This document shows positions 18,351 to 26,337 of a DNA stretch of 64,000 bases, in pieces; the first letter of the stretch is position 1; every line of letters starts with the position of its first letter. The notes beneath the pieces were generated by a model. It was not told where the DNA came from and ran no database searches. It saw only the letters and a list, made by a program, of their open reading frames with translations. Both the position numbers and the translations under genes were made by a program. The DNA comes from Gilvimarinus sp. DA14 (lineage in GTDB: Bacteria > Pseudomonadota > Gammaproteobacteria > Pseudomonadales > Cellvibrionaceae): NCBI RefSeq assembly GCF_024204685.1, contig NZ_CP100350.1, forward strand, positions 2,644,501-2,708,500, written 5' to 3'.

Positions 18351-19353
18351 CTTTACCTGGGATTTTCGTCTGGCGCTGTTAGCCACCGCGCTGGCATCGG
18401 TTGTCGTCGTCTTGGGCGCCTTTACCCGGTTGGTGGATGCTGGGCTGGGCTGTCCCGATTGGCCCGGCTGCTATGGCCATTTAACCTGGCCCACCACCGA
18501 AGAGCATGTCGCCACCGCCGAGGCGCTCTTCCCCGAAGCGCCGGTGGAGCACGACAAAACCTGGCCGGAAATGGTGCACCGGCACTTTGCCGGGCTGCTG
18601 GGGTTACTGATACTGGGGCTGACTATTTTTACCTGGCGCCGCGCCGCGCAAACCGGTCAGCCTTTACCCAAGGGCCACACCCTGGGCTTGCTGATTTTGG
18701 TGATTATCCAGGCCGCCTTTGGCATGTGGACGGTCACCCTCAAGCTCTGGCCCCAGGTGGTTACCGCGCACCTGCTGGGGGGCTTTGCCACCTTAAGCCT
18801 GCTGTGGCTACTCGCCCAGCGCTTGGGGCCCTGGCAGTGGATTAGCCAGCAGACCGGCAAAATCCGCGCGTTGAAACCACTGGTGCTGTTGGCGTTAGTG
18901 CTGGTGGTGGTACAAATTGCCCTGGGCGGCTGGACCAGCTCGAACTACGCGGCTCTCGCCTGTACCGACTTCCCCACCTGTCACGGTAAGTGGTGGCCCG
19001 AGATGGACGTAGCACGCGGTTTTAATTTTGCCCAAACCATTGGCCCCAATTATTTGGGCGGCCTGCTGGAGGGCGAGGCGCGCACCGCCATTCACATGGC
19101 CCACCGCTTGGGGGCTATTGTCGTCACCCTGGCGGTTTTACTCTTGGTAGTACGGCTGTTTCGCATCCGCTGCGCCCGGCCCATGGCGTGCACCGTACTG
19201 GCGGTGCTGGCGCTGCAGGTGAGCCTGGGCATTACCAATGTGATGGCGCATTTGCCGCTGGCAGTCGCCGTGGCGCACAACGCCGTGGGGGCGCTGCTGC
19301 TGCTCACCCTGGTTACCTTGACGCACCGGGTGTTTACGGCGCAAAGTACTTAA
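18340..19353 (+). CDS. ctaA: Haem A synthase (Cox15/CtaA)
   Basis: A 337-residue, eight-helix membrane enzyme that oxidises the C8 methyl of haem O to the formyl of haem A. The motif GAFTRLVDAGLGCPDWPGCYG opens the protein, and conserved histidines appear in EMVHRHFAG, VTAHLLGG, HMAHRLGA and AVAHNAVGA. Cysteine pairs in GCPDWPGC and ACTDFPTC are typical of the subgroup. Its start lies inside the end of the preceding gene, so translation is coupled. Product haem A goes to the oxidase encoded upstream. Confidence 0.95.
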   Translation: MKSNFTWDFRLALLATALASVVVVLGAFTRLVDAGLGCPDWPGCYGHLTWPTTEEHVATAEALFPEAPVEHDKTWPEMVHRHFAGLLGLLILGLTIFTWRRAAQTGQPLPKGHTLGLLILVIIQAAFGMWTVTLKLWPQVVTAHLLGGFATLSLLWLLAQRLGPWQWISQQTGKIRALKPLVLLALVLVVVQIALGGWTSSNYAALACTDFPTCHGKWWPEMDVARGFNFAQTIGPNYLGGLLEGEARTAIHMAHRLGAIVVTLAVLLLVVRLFRIRCARPMACTVLAVLALQVSLGITNVMAHLPLAVAVAHNAVGALLLLTLVTLTHRVFTAQST

Positions 19354-19398
19354 TGCTAACGACAACGCACCCGATATAAGAATGATATAGGTACGCTT

Positions 19399-20310
19399 AT
19401 GGCACAAACACAGGCACTGGCCCAATCGCCCAGCTGGCGCGATTACTACGAGCTGACCAAACCCAAGGTGGTCATGCTGATGATTCTCACCTCGGTGATC
19501 GGCATGTTGCTGGCAGTGCCCGGAATGGTGCCGCTGGATGTGCTGTTAATTGGCAACTTGGGCATCGCCCTTTGCGCCGGTTCTGCGGCGGCGGTCAATC
19601 ACCTGGTGGATCGCACCATTGATCAGAAAATGTCGCGCACCTTAAACCGACCAGTGGCCAAAGGCCGGGTCGAGCCCATGCAGGCACTGCTGTTTGCCGG
19701 GGTGATCGGCGCTTTGGGCATGACTTTACTGGTGGTGTTTATTAACACCTTAACCGCCGTGCTCACGCTTATTTCGCTGCTGGGTTATGCGCTGGTGTAC
19801 ACCCTGTTTTTAAAGCGCGCCACGCCGCAGAATATTGTGATTGGCGGCATTGCCGGGGCCGCGCCGCCACTACTGGGCTGGACCGCGGTAACCGGCAGCA
19901 TTGACGGCCACGCGCTCTTGCTGGTGCTGATTATTTTCGCCTGGACGCCGCCGCACTTCTGGGCCCTGGCGGTGCACCGCAAAGACGATTACGCCAAGGC
20001 CGACATTCCCATGCTGCCCGTCACCCACGGCGAGCAGTACACCAAGCTGCACATATTCCTGTATACCATCATTATGGTACTGGTGACCTTGCTGCCGTTT
20101 ATTACCGGCATGATGAACTGGATTTACCTGGTGGGCGCACTGGTGCTGGGGGCCGGGTTTTTGTACTGGTCGTTTATGCTCATGGTGAGCAAGCGAGAAG
20201 GCCTGGGTATGGAAACCTTTAAATATTCCATTATTTATCTGATGGCGCTGTTTGTGGTAATGCTGGCGGACCATTATATTTTGCCCGCGCAAAGCCTCGG
20301 TGCAGTCTAA
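19399..20310 (+). CDS. ctaB: Protohaem IX farnesyltransferase (haem O synthase)
   Basis: A 303-residue UbiA-superfamily prenyltransferase that adds a farnesyl group to haem B. Nine hydrophobic segments and the prenyl-diphosphate-binding motif NHLVDRTIDQKMSRTLNRP are clear; the second conserved region is FAWTPPHFWALAVHRKDDY. It follows ctaA, so the two enzymes for haem A lie side by side. Length and motifs agree with CyoE/CtaB. Confidence 0.96.
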   Translation: MAQTQALAQSPSWRDYYELTKPKVVMLMILTSVIGMLLAVPGMVPLDVLLIGNLGIALCAGSAAAVNHLVDRTIDQKMSRTLNRPVAKGRVEPMQALLFAGVIGALGMTLLVVFINTLTAVLTLISLLGYALVYTLFLKRATPQNIVIGGIAGAAPPLLGWTAVTGSIDGHALLLVLIIFAWTPPHFWALAVHRKDDYAKADIPMLPVTHGEQYTKLHIFLYTIIMVLVTLLPFITGMMNWIYLVGALVLGAGFLYWSFMLMVSKREGLGMETFKYSIIYLMALFVVMLADHYILPAQSLGAV

Positions 20311-20344
20311 CCCTTAAAACAAATAACGTTCAGGTAAAAGCGTA

Positions 20345-20992
20345 ATGAGCAGTTCGTCCAACCGGCGCGGTATTATCATCACGGTTTTGTGTTGCGTGGC
20401 ATTTATGGCGCTGGTGGTAGCCGGAGTAGTACACAAGCTGCTCAGCCCCCGGGTGATGACCCAGAGCGAATTGCAACTAAACCGCGCCATCGTGTTCGAT
20501 AAACCCCGCCGCTTTGAAGACTTTGAACTACTCAATCAAAACGGTGAACCTTTTACCAAAGACGATTTAACCGGCCAGTGGTCGCTGCTGTTTTTTGGCT
20601 TTACCCACTGCCCGGATATCTGCCCAACCACCATGGCCGATATGGCGCGCCTAAAACAAAACCTGCCCGCCGACATTGCCGCGCAAACCCAGGGTGTGTT
20701 GGTCAGCTTGGACCCGGCGCGCGACACTCCCGAGCTGCTTAAAGATTACGTCGCCTACTTTGACCCCGAGTTTGTCGGCGTCACCGGCGATTTTCTGCAA
20801 ATACGCCGCTTTGCCAACCAGGTGAACGTTGCCTTTACCAAAGTCACCCAGGGCGACGATTACACCGTGGATCACTCGGGTAATATTGTTTTAATTAACC
20901 CCTACGGTGACTACCACGGCTTTTTTAAACCGCCGTTTGAATTGGCTAAATTAAAAGCCACCTATAGCTCTATTGTCACCAGCTTTGATTAA
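20345..20992 (+). CDS. Sco1/SenC-family copper chaperone
   Basis: A 215-residue membrane-anchored thioredoxin-fold protein that delivers copper to CuA of subunit II. An N-terminal helix precedes the domain; the copper ligands are Cys89 and Cys93 in HCPDICPTT and His177 in VDHSGNIVL. It is the last recognisable gene of the oxidase assembly set. Confidence 0.94.
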   Translation: MSSSSNRRGIIITVLCCVAFMALVVAGVVHKLLSPRVMTQSELQLNRAIVFDKPRRFEDFELLNQNGEPFTKDDLTGQWSLLFFGFTHCPDICPTTMADMARLKQNLPADIAAQTQGVLVSLDPARDTPELLKDYVAYFDPEFVGVTGDFLQIRRFANQVNVAFTKVTQGDDYTVDHSGNIVLINPYGDYHGFFKPPFELAKLKATYSSIVTSFD

Positions 20993-21017
20993 CCCCGGCT
21001 TGGCAAAGGATCGCCCA

Positions 21018-21314
21018 ATGCGTTTTTCTCGTTTTACTCTTATTGCTGGTGTGCTACTGGCGAGTGGCTGTGTCGTAAAGCCAAAAACCATCCATGTGTA
21101 CGATGAACACTGCAATATCCTAGTGCGCAAAGCTGTGCTTGAACCCGACCAATCCAAACAGTTACTGCGTTGTACCAATGAAGACTGTGTGGATCAACTG
21201 GTTGTTAGTGGTATCGTGGGGGCGGGCAGTGTGATCGTCGCGGGTAGTATTGTAATGGTGTCTAACGTGGTCTACTGGATTGAGCGGGAGCAAGAATGTC
21301 AGGCCATCAATTAA
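21018..21314 (+). CDS. Small lipoprotein, function unknown
   Basis: A 98-residue protein with a lipoprotein signal: hydrophobic segment and lipobox LASGC, cysteine at about residue 17. The mature part has four further cysteines (including CTNEDC) and a Gly/Val-rich hydrophobic segment, VVSGIVGAGSVIVAGSIVMV, that may enter the membrane. ATG at 21018 has AAAGGA before it. It follows the Sco gene by 25 bases and overlaps the next gene by 19 bases. I do not recognise the family. Confidence 0.7.
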   Translation: MRFSRFTLIAGVLLASGCVVKPKTIHVYDEHCNILVRKAVLEPDQSKQLLRCTNEDCVDQLVVSGIVGAGSVIVAGSIVMVSNVVYWIEREQECQAIN

Positions 21315-21898
21315 GTTCGCTCGCCTGGGCGGTCGTATTTATTGCCGTTTTTCTCTGGTCGGCCATTGCCCCTCACGACTATTTCACGTGGGCGCTTGAA
21401 GTCGCTCCCGCGGTTATCGGTGCTTTATTATTACTCGTTACGCGACATCAATTTCCTCTCACGCCTTTATTGTCGGTATTAATTTTAATTCACTGCATTG
21501 TGCTTATGGTCGGCGGTCATTACACCTATGCCGAAGTCCCGCTGTTTGAAAACCTGTGGGGCAGTGAGCGCAATAACTACGATAAGCTCGGTCACTTTTT
21601 TCAAGGCTTTGTGCCGGCGCTGCTTGCCCGTGAAATACTGTTACGGCGACAGGTGGTTAAACCCGGATGTTGGCTGGCGCTATTTGTGGTGTCTTTGTGC
21701 CTGGCCTTCAGCGCTTTTTACGAGTTGCTTGAGTGGTGGGTTGCCCTGGCCACTGGCGAGAATGCCGAAGCTTTTCTGGGAACCCAGGGCTACGAGTGGG
21801 ATACACAGTCGGACATGGGCTGGGCATTACTGGGCGCCATAAGCTGCTTGCTGCTATTGTCCCGCTGGCACAATCGGCAGCTGACCCACTTCATTTAA
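21296..21898 (+). CDS. YjdF-like inner-membrane protein (DUF2238)
   Basis: A 200-residue protein with about six membrane helices. The segments GGHYTYAEVPLF, YDKLGHFFQGFVPALLAREILLR, FSAFYELLEWW and a terminal WDTQSDMGWALLGA are those of the DUF2238/YjdF family, whose role is unknown. It begins within the end of the small lipoprotein gene, so the two are probably co-translated. Confidence 0.85.
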   Translation: MSGHQLSSLAWAVVFIAVFLWSAIAPHDYFTWALEVAPAVIGALLLLVTRHQFPLTPLLSVLILIHCIVLMVGGHYTYAEVPLFENLWGSERNNYDKLGHFFQGFVPALLAREILLRRQVVKPGCWLALFVVSLCLAFSAFYELLEWWVALATGENAEAFLGTQGYEWDTQSDMGWALLGAISCLLLLSRWHNRQLTHFI

Positions 21899-21964
21899 AA
21901 CGACGTGAGTGGTGCGGGCTACAGTTAACGGCCGGTTGAATAGTCCCCTCAAACTAGCAGTTAA

Positions 21965-21978
21965 TTGAGGCAAATCAA
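21965..21978 (+). promoter_or_regulatory. Fnr/Anr-like box upstream of ompW
   Basis: TTGAGGCAAATCAA matches the Fnr/Anr consensus TTGAT-N4-ATCAA with one change. It lies 56 bases before the ompW start. E. coli ompW is known to respond to oxygen through Fnr, which makes this placement meaningful. If transcription began about 41 bases downstream of its centre, the start would fall near 22013. Confidence 0.55.
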
Positions 21979-21998
21979 TAAGGTTAAAATCCAGCGCT

Positions 21999-22034
21999 TT
22001 AAACTGTCTCCATGTTAACGAGGAGACAGTTTAA
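21999..22034 (+). promoter_or_regulatory. Inverted repeat overlapping the ompW ribosome-binding site and start
   Basis: A perfect 13-bp inverted repeat, TTAAACTGTCTCC (21999-22011) with GGAGACAGTTTAA (22022-22034), separated by ten bases. The right arm contains most of the AGGAG ribosome-binding site (22021-22025) and ends on the A of the ompW ATG. As RNA it would mask translation; as DNA it could be a repressor site. Confidence 0.65.
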
Positions 22035-22744
22035 TGAAATGTGTCGCAGTTCCCGCTTTGTTCACCCTTTCTATTGCCGCCACTTTATCAGCACCCGTAT
22101 CAGCTGATTACCAAGCTGGTGATATCGTCGTGCGCGGTGGTTTAACCAGTGTCCAACCCGATTCCGATAAGGCCGGCGTGTATGTCGAAGCTTTAGGGGG
22201 CGATACGCCGCTGTCGCTGTCGGTTGACGATAACAGCCAGCTGGGTTTGAACTTTGTTTACTTTTTTAACAGTAACCTTGCCATTGAGTTGCTGGCGGCC
22301 ACGCCTTTTTCTCACGATGTCACCATTCACGATCCGCAAGCGGTATCTCCCGGCGTGTTCAACACCAATGTGGATGGCATTAATCTGGCCGAAGTAAAAC
22401 ACTTACCGCCAACGCTAAGCGCGCTCTATTATTTTACTACGCAGTCGGCGTTTAAACCCTACGTCGGTGCGGGTATTAACTACACCGTATTTTTTGATGA
22501 AGAGTTTACTCAGGCGCCCGAGAGTTTAGGCTTTAATAATCTCAAGCTGGACGATTCCTGGGGCTATGCGCTGCAAGTGGGTGCGGATTTTATGCTGGGT
22601 GAGAACTGGTTGGTTAACGCCTCGGCGCGCTATATCGATATCTCCACCGAAGCGACATTTAACATTGGCGATGACATTACCGGCAGCAGCGATGTGGATA
22701 TCAACCCCATGGTGTATTCGGTAATGCTGGGATATGAATTCTAA
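22034..22744 (+). CDS. ompW: OmpW family outer-membrane protein
   Basis: A 236-residue outer-membrane beta-barrel. A signal peptide ends after PVSA, giving a mature start DYQAGDIVVRGGLTSVQPDS. Family features include FFNSNLAIELLAATPFSHDV, the short LPPTLSALYYF, KPYVGAGINYTVFF, and a final strand ending in phenylalanine (VMLGYEF). OmpW forms an eight-stranded barrel with a hydrophobic channel for small non-polar molecules. Regulation is suggested by an Fnr-like box and an inverted repeat over the start. A strong terminator follows. Confidence 0.93.
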   Translation: MKCVAVPALFTLSIAATLSAPVSADYQAGDIVVRGGLTSVQPDSDKAGVYVEALGGDTPLSLSVDDNSQLGLNFVYFFNSNLAIELLAATPFSHDVTIHDPQAVSPGVFNTNVDGINLAEVKHLPPTLSALYYFTTQSAFKPYVGAGINYTVFFDEEFTQAPESLGFNNLKLDDSWGYALQVGADFMLGENWLVNASARYIDISTEATFNIGDDITGSSDVDINPMVYSVMLGYEF

Positions 22745-22763
22745 AAACTGACTAGATGATTGC

Positions 22764-22788
22764 GCCGCACCTCAGGTGCGGCCTTTTT
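22764..22788 (+). terminator. Intrinsic terminator of ompW
   Basis: A GC-rich stem GCCGCAC/GTGCGGC (22764-22770 with 22776-22782), a five-base loop CTCAG and a following CTTTTT make a textbook intrinsic terminator 20 bases after the ompW stop. The convergent DUF4112 gene ends just beyond. Confidence 0.9.
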
Positions 22789-22799
22789 CTGTTTGCTAA

Positions 22800-23207
22800 T
22801 TAAACCGGCGGCTCGCTGTCTTTCTCCCATCGCTTTTGCAGATGCTCGCGCAAAATTTTAGTGTTGCGCGTATTGGCCTTAAAGTAGGCATCAAAAATAT
22901 CGCCCACCAGTGGCACCAGACCCCCGACAAAGTCTATGGCCATGTTAGCGGCAATCTTAACCTTTACCCCCGTACTGGCACCGGCGCGCTGCGCTTCCAG
23001 CAGTACATAGCTCGACAGCAACAAACCGGCAAAATCGCCAATAAAGGGTACCAAGCCAATAATGGCCTCGAAGCCCACGCGAAAGCCAATAAAAGGAACG
23101 CGTACACTGCTGTCCATCAAGCGGCTGAATTTATCCAGCCGCGCCAAAATAGCCTGTTGCTCGGCGCGCTGCGCGGCCTGAGCTTTGCCGTCCACTGAGT
23201 CGTTCAC
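22800..23207 (-). CDS. DUF4112 protein
   Basis: A 135-residue protein of the DUF4112 family. Two hydrophobic segments contain the family repeats FEAIIGLVPFIGDFAGLLLS and FVGGLVPLVGDIFDAYFKAN; the start LARLDKFSRLMDSSVRVPF is also typical. Function unknown. It lies three bases after the FrnE-like gene on the same strand, so the two probably share a transcript. Confidence 0.85.
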   Translation of the reverse strand: MNDSVDGKAQAAQRAEQQAILARLDKFSRLMDSSVRVPFIGFRVGFEAIIGLVPFIGDFAGLLLSSYVLLEAQRAGASTGVKVKIAANMAIDFVGGLVPLVGDIFDAYFKANTRNTKILREHLQKRWEKDSEPPV

Positions 23208-23210
23208 CGC

Positions 23211-23873
23211 TTAACCTTTCTCCGCTTGGTCTGCTTCGGCGCTAATGTCTTTAAAGGCCTGTGCTAGGGTGGCGGGCTCTTGCGCGCCCGAGATTAAATA
23301 CTTCTGGTTGATAATAAACGCCGGTACCGCCGTTACGCCCGCCTGCTGGTATCGGGTTTCATCGTCGCGCACCGTCTGGGCGTATTGTTCGGAATCGAGT
23401 ACCGCGCGGGCGGCCTCTTTATCAAGCCCCACCTGGGCGACGCACGCTAGCAGCACTTCGGGCTGGGAAACATCTTCGGCGTGGCCAAAGTAGGCTTCAA
23501 ACAGTGCCTGTTTCATCTCGGTCTGTTTGCCTTGCTTGCCCGCCCATTTAACCAGCCGGTGGGCGTCAAAGGTGCTACAGGTGTAGCGCTCCTGCAACTT
23601 ATCAAAGTTCACGCCCAGGCCCGAGGCAATCTGAATCATCTCGTCCTGGGTCGCGCGCACGTCTTCTTCGCTACGGCCGTACTTGCGCGCCAGGGCGGGC
23701 AGTATGTGTTCGCCTTCGCCGCTGTGGTCGGGGTTTAGCTCAAAGGCGTGCCATTGCACGCTAAAGTTAAATTCGGGTTCTACCTGCTGCATGGCCTGTT
23801 CCAGGCGAGCGTAGCCAATGGCGCACCAGGGGCAGGCGATGTCTGAGACTATGTCTATTTGGATGTTGGGCAT
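23211..23873 (-). CDS. DsbA-family oxidoreductase, FrnE type
   Basis: A 220-residue thioredoxin-fold protein with a helical insertion. The active-site motif is CPWC in DIACPWCAIGYARLEQA; SGLGVNFD, SAFDAHRL-like STFDAHRLVKWA and the cis-Pro loop VTAVPAFIIN support FrnE/2-hydroxychromene isomerase-like membership. No signal peptide is seen, so it is probably cytoplasmic. The frame stays open to 24044, but those codons lie in a repeat element; the ATG at 23873 with AGGA upstream fits the family start. Confidence 0.9.
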   Translation of the reverse strand: MPNIQIDIVSDIACPWCAIGYARLEQAMQQVEPEFNFSVQWHAFELNPDHSGEGEHILPALARKYGRSEEDVRATQDEMIQIASGLGVNFDKLQERYTCSTFDAHRLVKWAGKQGKQTEMKQALFEAYFGHAEDVSQPEVLLACVAQVGLDKEAARAVLDSEQYAQTVRDDETRYQQAGVTAVPAFIINQKYLISGAQEPATLAQAFKDISAEADQAEKG

Positions 23874-23973
23874 GGGGTGTCCTGTGGTGGATAAATGGGC
23901 CGCTGTGCTCAGCGTATAAGTGTGTTGGTTGGGTGTTTTGGTGTGGTTTTCAATGGTTGGGGGCTTTTTGTTT

Positions 23974-24215
23974 GCCCGTGTCGCCGGGCGTTGCGAGGTA
24001 CTTTTGGTCTTGGCCAAAAGTACCCAAAAGCCGCGCCCTAACATCTGGCCCTGCGGGTCCCCTCATTCCAATCGATTTTAGCGGGCCGTATCGACAGCGC
24101 GTCCATGCGCTGGCGATACTTGCGCAAAAGCGGCCCAGGCCGGTCTCTCTGCCTTCGGCATTCACCTTCTCCTGTTTGCTTACCCCCTAAAATCGATTTC
24201 CATTCGGCCTAGATG
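23974..24215. repeat. Dispersed structured repeat, copy A
   Basis: A roughly 240-base non-coding element that shares 24 of 25 bases at its start (GCCCGTGTCGCCGGGCGTTG...) and a common fold with copy B at 51531-51745. It holds a short GCCCG/CGGGC hairpin, an 11-bp hairpin (23997-24007 with 24014-24024), outer arms AATCGATTTTAG/CTAAAATCGATT (24070-24081 with 24187-24198), a 6+6-bp hairpin with loop GTCCAT (24088-24119) and a small CGGC/GCCG hairpin. Stems differ in sequence from copy B but stay paired. I know no name for it. Confidence 0.8.
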
Positions 24216-24318
24216 TAAACGGGGCAAAAAAGCAGTGCTTCGTAGCTAAGTTGAGTCCATCGGGCCTAAAGAGGCAAAGCATTGCTCTAGCGTCAGACCT
24301 CCGACATCAGACGTCCGA

Positions 24319-24346
24319 CGTTAGCCCGTTGCAAAACGGGCTAACG
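24319..24346. repeat. 12-bp perfect hairpin with GCAA tetraloop
   Basis: CGTTAGCCCGTT and AACGGGCTAACG pair perfectly around the loop GCAA, a GNRA tetraloop. No T tract follows on either side, so it is not an obvious terminator. It directly abuts a 17-base sequence (24300-24316) found again, inverted, at 59614-59630. Confidence 0.7.
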
Positions 24347-24618
24347 CATGGCACTATTTTCTTCATCAAACATGCGCTTATTGTTGTCACGCAGTACAAC
24401 TATAAATCAGTGGCTTAGCCAGGAGGCTGAGATTGGGACAGGGCAGTATCTACAGAATGACGCATGCCCTTCTTTTTAGATTCCGTGTTCTTCGTTTTCA
24501 GGGGAAACCCTTGAACACCGCGCGGTAGAGTTCCTGGGGTTAACTAAAAAATCCATTATTTTCAGTGGGTAAATTGTATCTTTAGGCAATTTAGATAGAT
24601 CCACTGAATGCGGTATTA

Positions 24619-24757
24619 GTGCGACTGAGTCGCACATTTACCACACAGAGATATTTAAAGAACCAACTTTTCACTGTGTTTTCAGAGGCTTATGCTATTT
24701 TTCGATTCGACCTCTAGTGAGGATAGGGTGAAAGGGAAAAGTGCGACTTTAGTCGCA
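24619..24757. repeat. Pair of related palindromes TGCGACT-n-AGTCGCA
   Basis: GTGCGACTGAGTCGCAC at 24619-24635 and TGCGACTTTAGTCGCA at 24742-24757 share the same seven-base arms around a one- or two-base centre. They lie about 120 bases apart with no gene between. They resemble REP-type palindromes or ends of a small element. Confidence 0.6.
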
Positions 24758-25109
24758 TGAATTAGCTGTTAGGTTTTTCGGCTCCTGAAGCGGTCGGCGT
24801 TTATAGGCTACAGGAAACGAGAGCTGTATGTAAATACAGTATTGGGATAAAGGGCTCACCAAGTAGCGTGATTACATCTAAAAGGAAGATGACGAGCAAA
24901 ACGTTTTTCTGGTACCGTGAAGCGCCGCTTACGCACGCAAGCACGAGTGTTTGCGGACATAAGCCTCACTTCACGGCAAAGCGGTTTGCCGCATCCATTT
25001 TCCCTTTCCGGAGTAACGTCACCTACACAGCGTCCGTTAAGCGGTGCCAACGTAGAAGCATTCACAAGTGTGCGTGCTGGAAAAGTCTGCTGTTCGATTG
25101 GGCTGCGAA

Positions 25110-25171
25110 CCTAACAAGTAGCAAAACGAGTCCTCACGTGACCGTTCGGCTCGTTTACAAATTTCGTTAGG
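25110..25171 (+). repeat. attC-like inverted structure (possible integron recombination site)
   Basis: CCTAAC (25110-25115) and GTTAGG (25166-25171) form outer arms, and AAACGAG (25124-25130) pairs with CTCGTTT (25150-25156), giving a 62-base imperfect hairpin with the outer-box and inner-box layout of small attC sites. The 3' end GTTAGGG fits the recombination triplet form. No integrase or cassette array is in view, so this remains tentative. Confidence 0.35.
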
Positions 25172-25395
25172 GCTAGCTGAAGGAGTACAGGTGTTTGACT
25201 AGGATATTTCCTTCAAAAGTGCTAGAGAGCTAATTGATTGTTTTCTCGATGAAAACATTTTGGCTCCCAAAAAGAAATAAATAGGACACCCACAGTTTTA
25301 AGAATCTCTCGGTGATCTCCAAAAGCCCTTTGCGAATCATTTGTCGACACTTCCAGGTAGCCGCTATGCTCGAACGTTAAGTTTCAGGAGATTTA

Positions 25396-26316
25396 ATGGA
25401 AGGTGTGAATAAAATCGAAGCAGTAACCGAAAGAGATATTGATCTTTTGCTGCTTGAGGAACTGAACGTATCGCACGATTTTTCTTCGTGGTTATATTCA
25501 GTAGTAACGAAGAATTATGATGCTCCGTTGTGTACGGGAGCATGGCATTCGATTTCAGATTCGTCTCTCGGAGAGTCGGATTTAGTTGTCATCTACGATA
25601 ATGGACTAGCTATTCTCATAGAAAACAAAATTGATGCGTTTGCTCAGCCTGAACAAGGTGCGAGGTACAAAGCGAGAGGTTTAAAGGGGATTGAAAGCGC
25701 TTTATGGAGCAGTTTTTATACGTGTATGATAGCTCCTAGTCTATATCTTAAGAAAGAAAAAGACGCCAGCGAGTACAGCGCGCGTTTGAGCTATGAAGAA
25801 GTTTCTAACTGGTTAAAGTCGTTCAATCAAAGTGATCGGCGCGCTAAGTATAGAGCTTATATTCTTCAGGAAGCGATAGAGCAAAACCGGAGAGGTTATA
25901 CGATTAATCCTGATGAAAGAGTTACGGAATTTTGGTTAAACTATTGGAAGCTGGCGACACAAAAATACCCTGAATTAGAAATGAAGAGGCCGGGTATTAA
26001 GCCTGCAAATTCCGATTGGCCTGATTTTCGGCCGTCTACGCTCAAGAAAGGACTATCCATTGTTCACAAACTCGAACGTGGTGATATTGATCTGCAAATA
26101 CCCGGTTTCTCTGATAATCTGGAATATCTAAAAAACATACTTTCTGATGTAGAGGTTGAAGTAGTAAAAGCTGGAAAATCGGCTGCTATCAGAGTTAAAG
26201 TTGATTCACTTGACAGATTTTCAGCTTTTGAGTCGCAAAAGAATATAGTTATTGAAGGGTTAGAAGCAGCGAAAAAGCTCATAGAGGTTGCGAAAAATAT
26301 AGAGAAACATATCTAA
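25396..26316 (+). CDS. PD-(D/E)XK nuclease superfamily protein
   Basis: A 306-residue protein. The nuclease core is visible around residues 45-105: Glu/Asp in LGESDLVVIYDNG, then the ExK-type motif in AILIENKIDAFAQPEQGARY. This spacing matches stand-alone PD-(D/E)XK proteins of phage-defence and mobile regions. The rest is helical and unfamiliar. The ATG has CAGGAGA upstream. Base composition is clearly AT-richer than the flanking core genes, and the gene lies between palindromes and an IS remnant, so transfer is likely. No partner methylase or helicase is present. Confidence 0.75.
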   Translation: MEGVNKIEAVTERDIDLLLLEELNVSHDFSSWLYSVVTKNYDAPLCTGAWHSISDSSLGESDLVVIYDNGLAILIENKIDAFAQPEQGARYKARGLKGIESALWSSFYTCMIAPSLYLKKEKDASEYSARLSYEEVSNWLKSFNQSDRRAKYRAYILQEAIEQNRRGYTINPDERVTEFWLNYWKLATQKYPELEMKRPGIKPANSDWPDFRPSTLKKGLSIVHKLERGDIDLQIPGFSDNLEYLKNILSDVEVEVVKAGKSAAIRVKVDSLDRFSAFESQKNIVIEGLEAAKKLIEVAKNIEKHI

Positions 26317-26337
26317 AGGAAAATTCGAGAATTGGGG

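Larger units (their letters stand above)
24216..25395. other. Long AT-richer non-coding stretch with palindromes
   Basis: About 1.2 kb without a convincing gene. Open frames here are short, lack ribosome-binding sites and read as low-quality protein. It contains a 12-bp GNRA-loop hairpin (24319-24346), two related palindromes built on TGCGACT/AGTCGCA (24619-24635 and 24742-24757), an attC-like inverted structure (25110-25171) and half of a 25-base direct repeat (25280-25304). It looks like an insertion-prone junction where degraded mobile sequences have gathered. Confidence 0.6.

Noticed and set aside
23874-24044. N-terminal extension of the FrnE-like protein
   Set aside because: These codons run through the structured repeat; the same peptide-like string arises from copy B, so it is repeat sequence and not protein.
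24868-25170. Open frame of 100 codons in the non-coding stretch
   Set aside because: Its protein has no recognisable pattern, the reading frame ends inside the attC-like structure, and no convincing ribosome-binding site precedes it.
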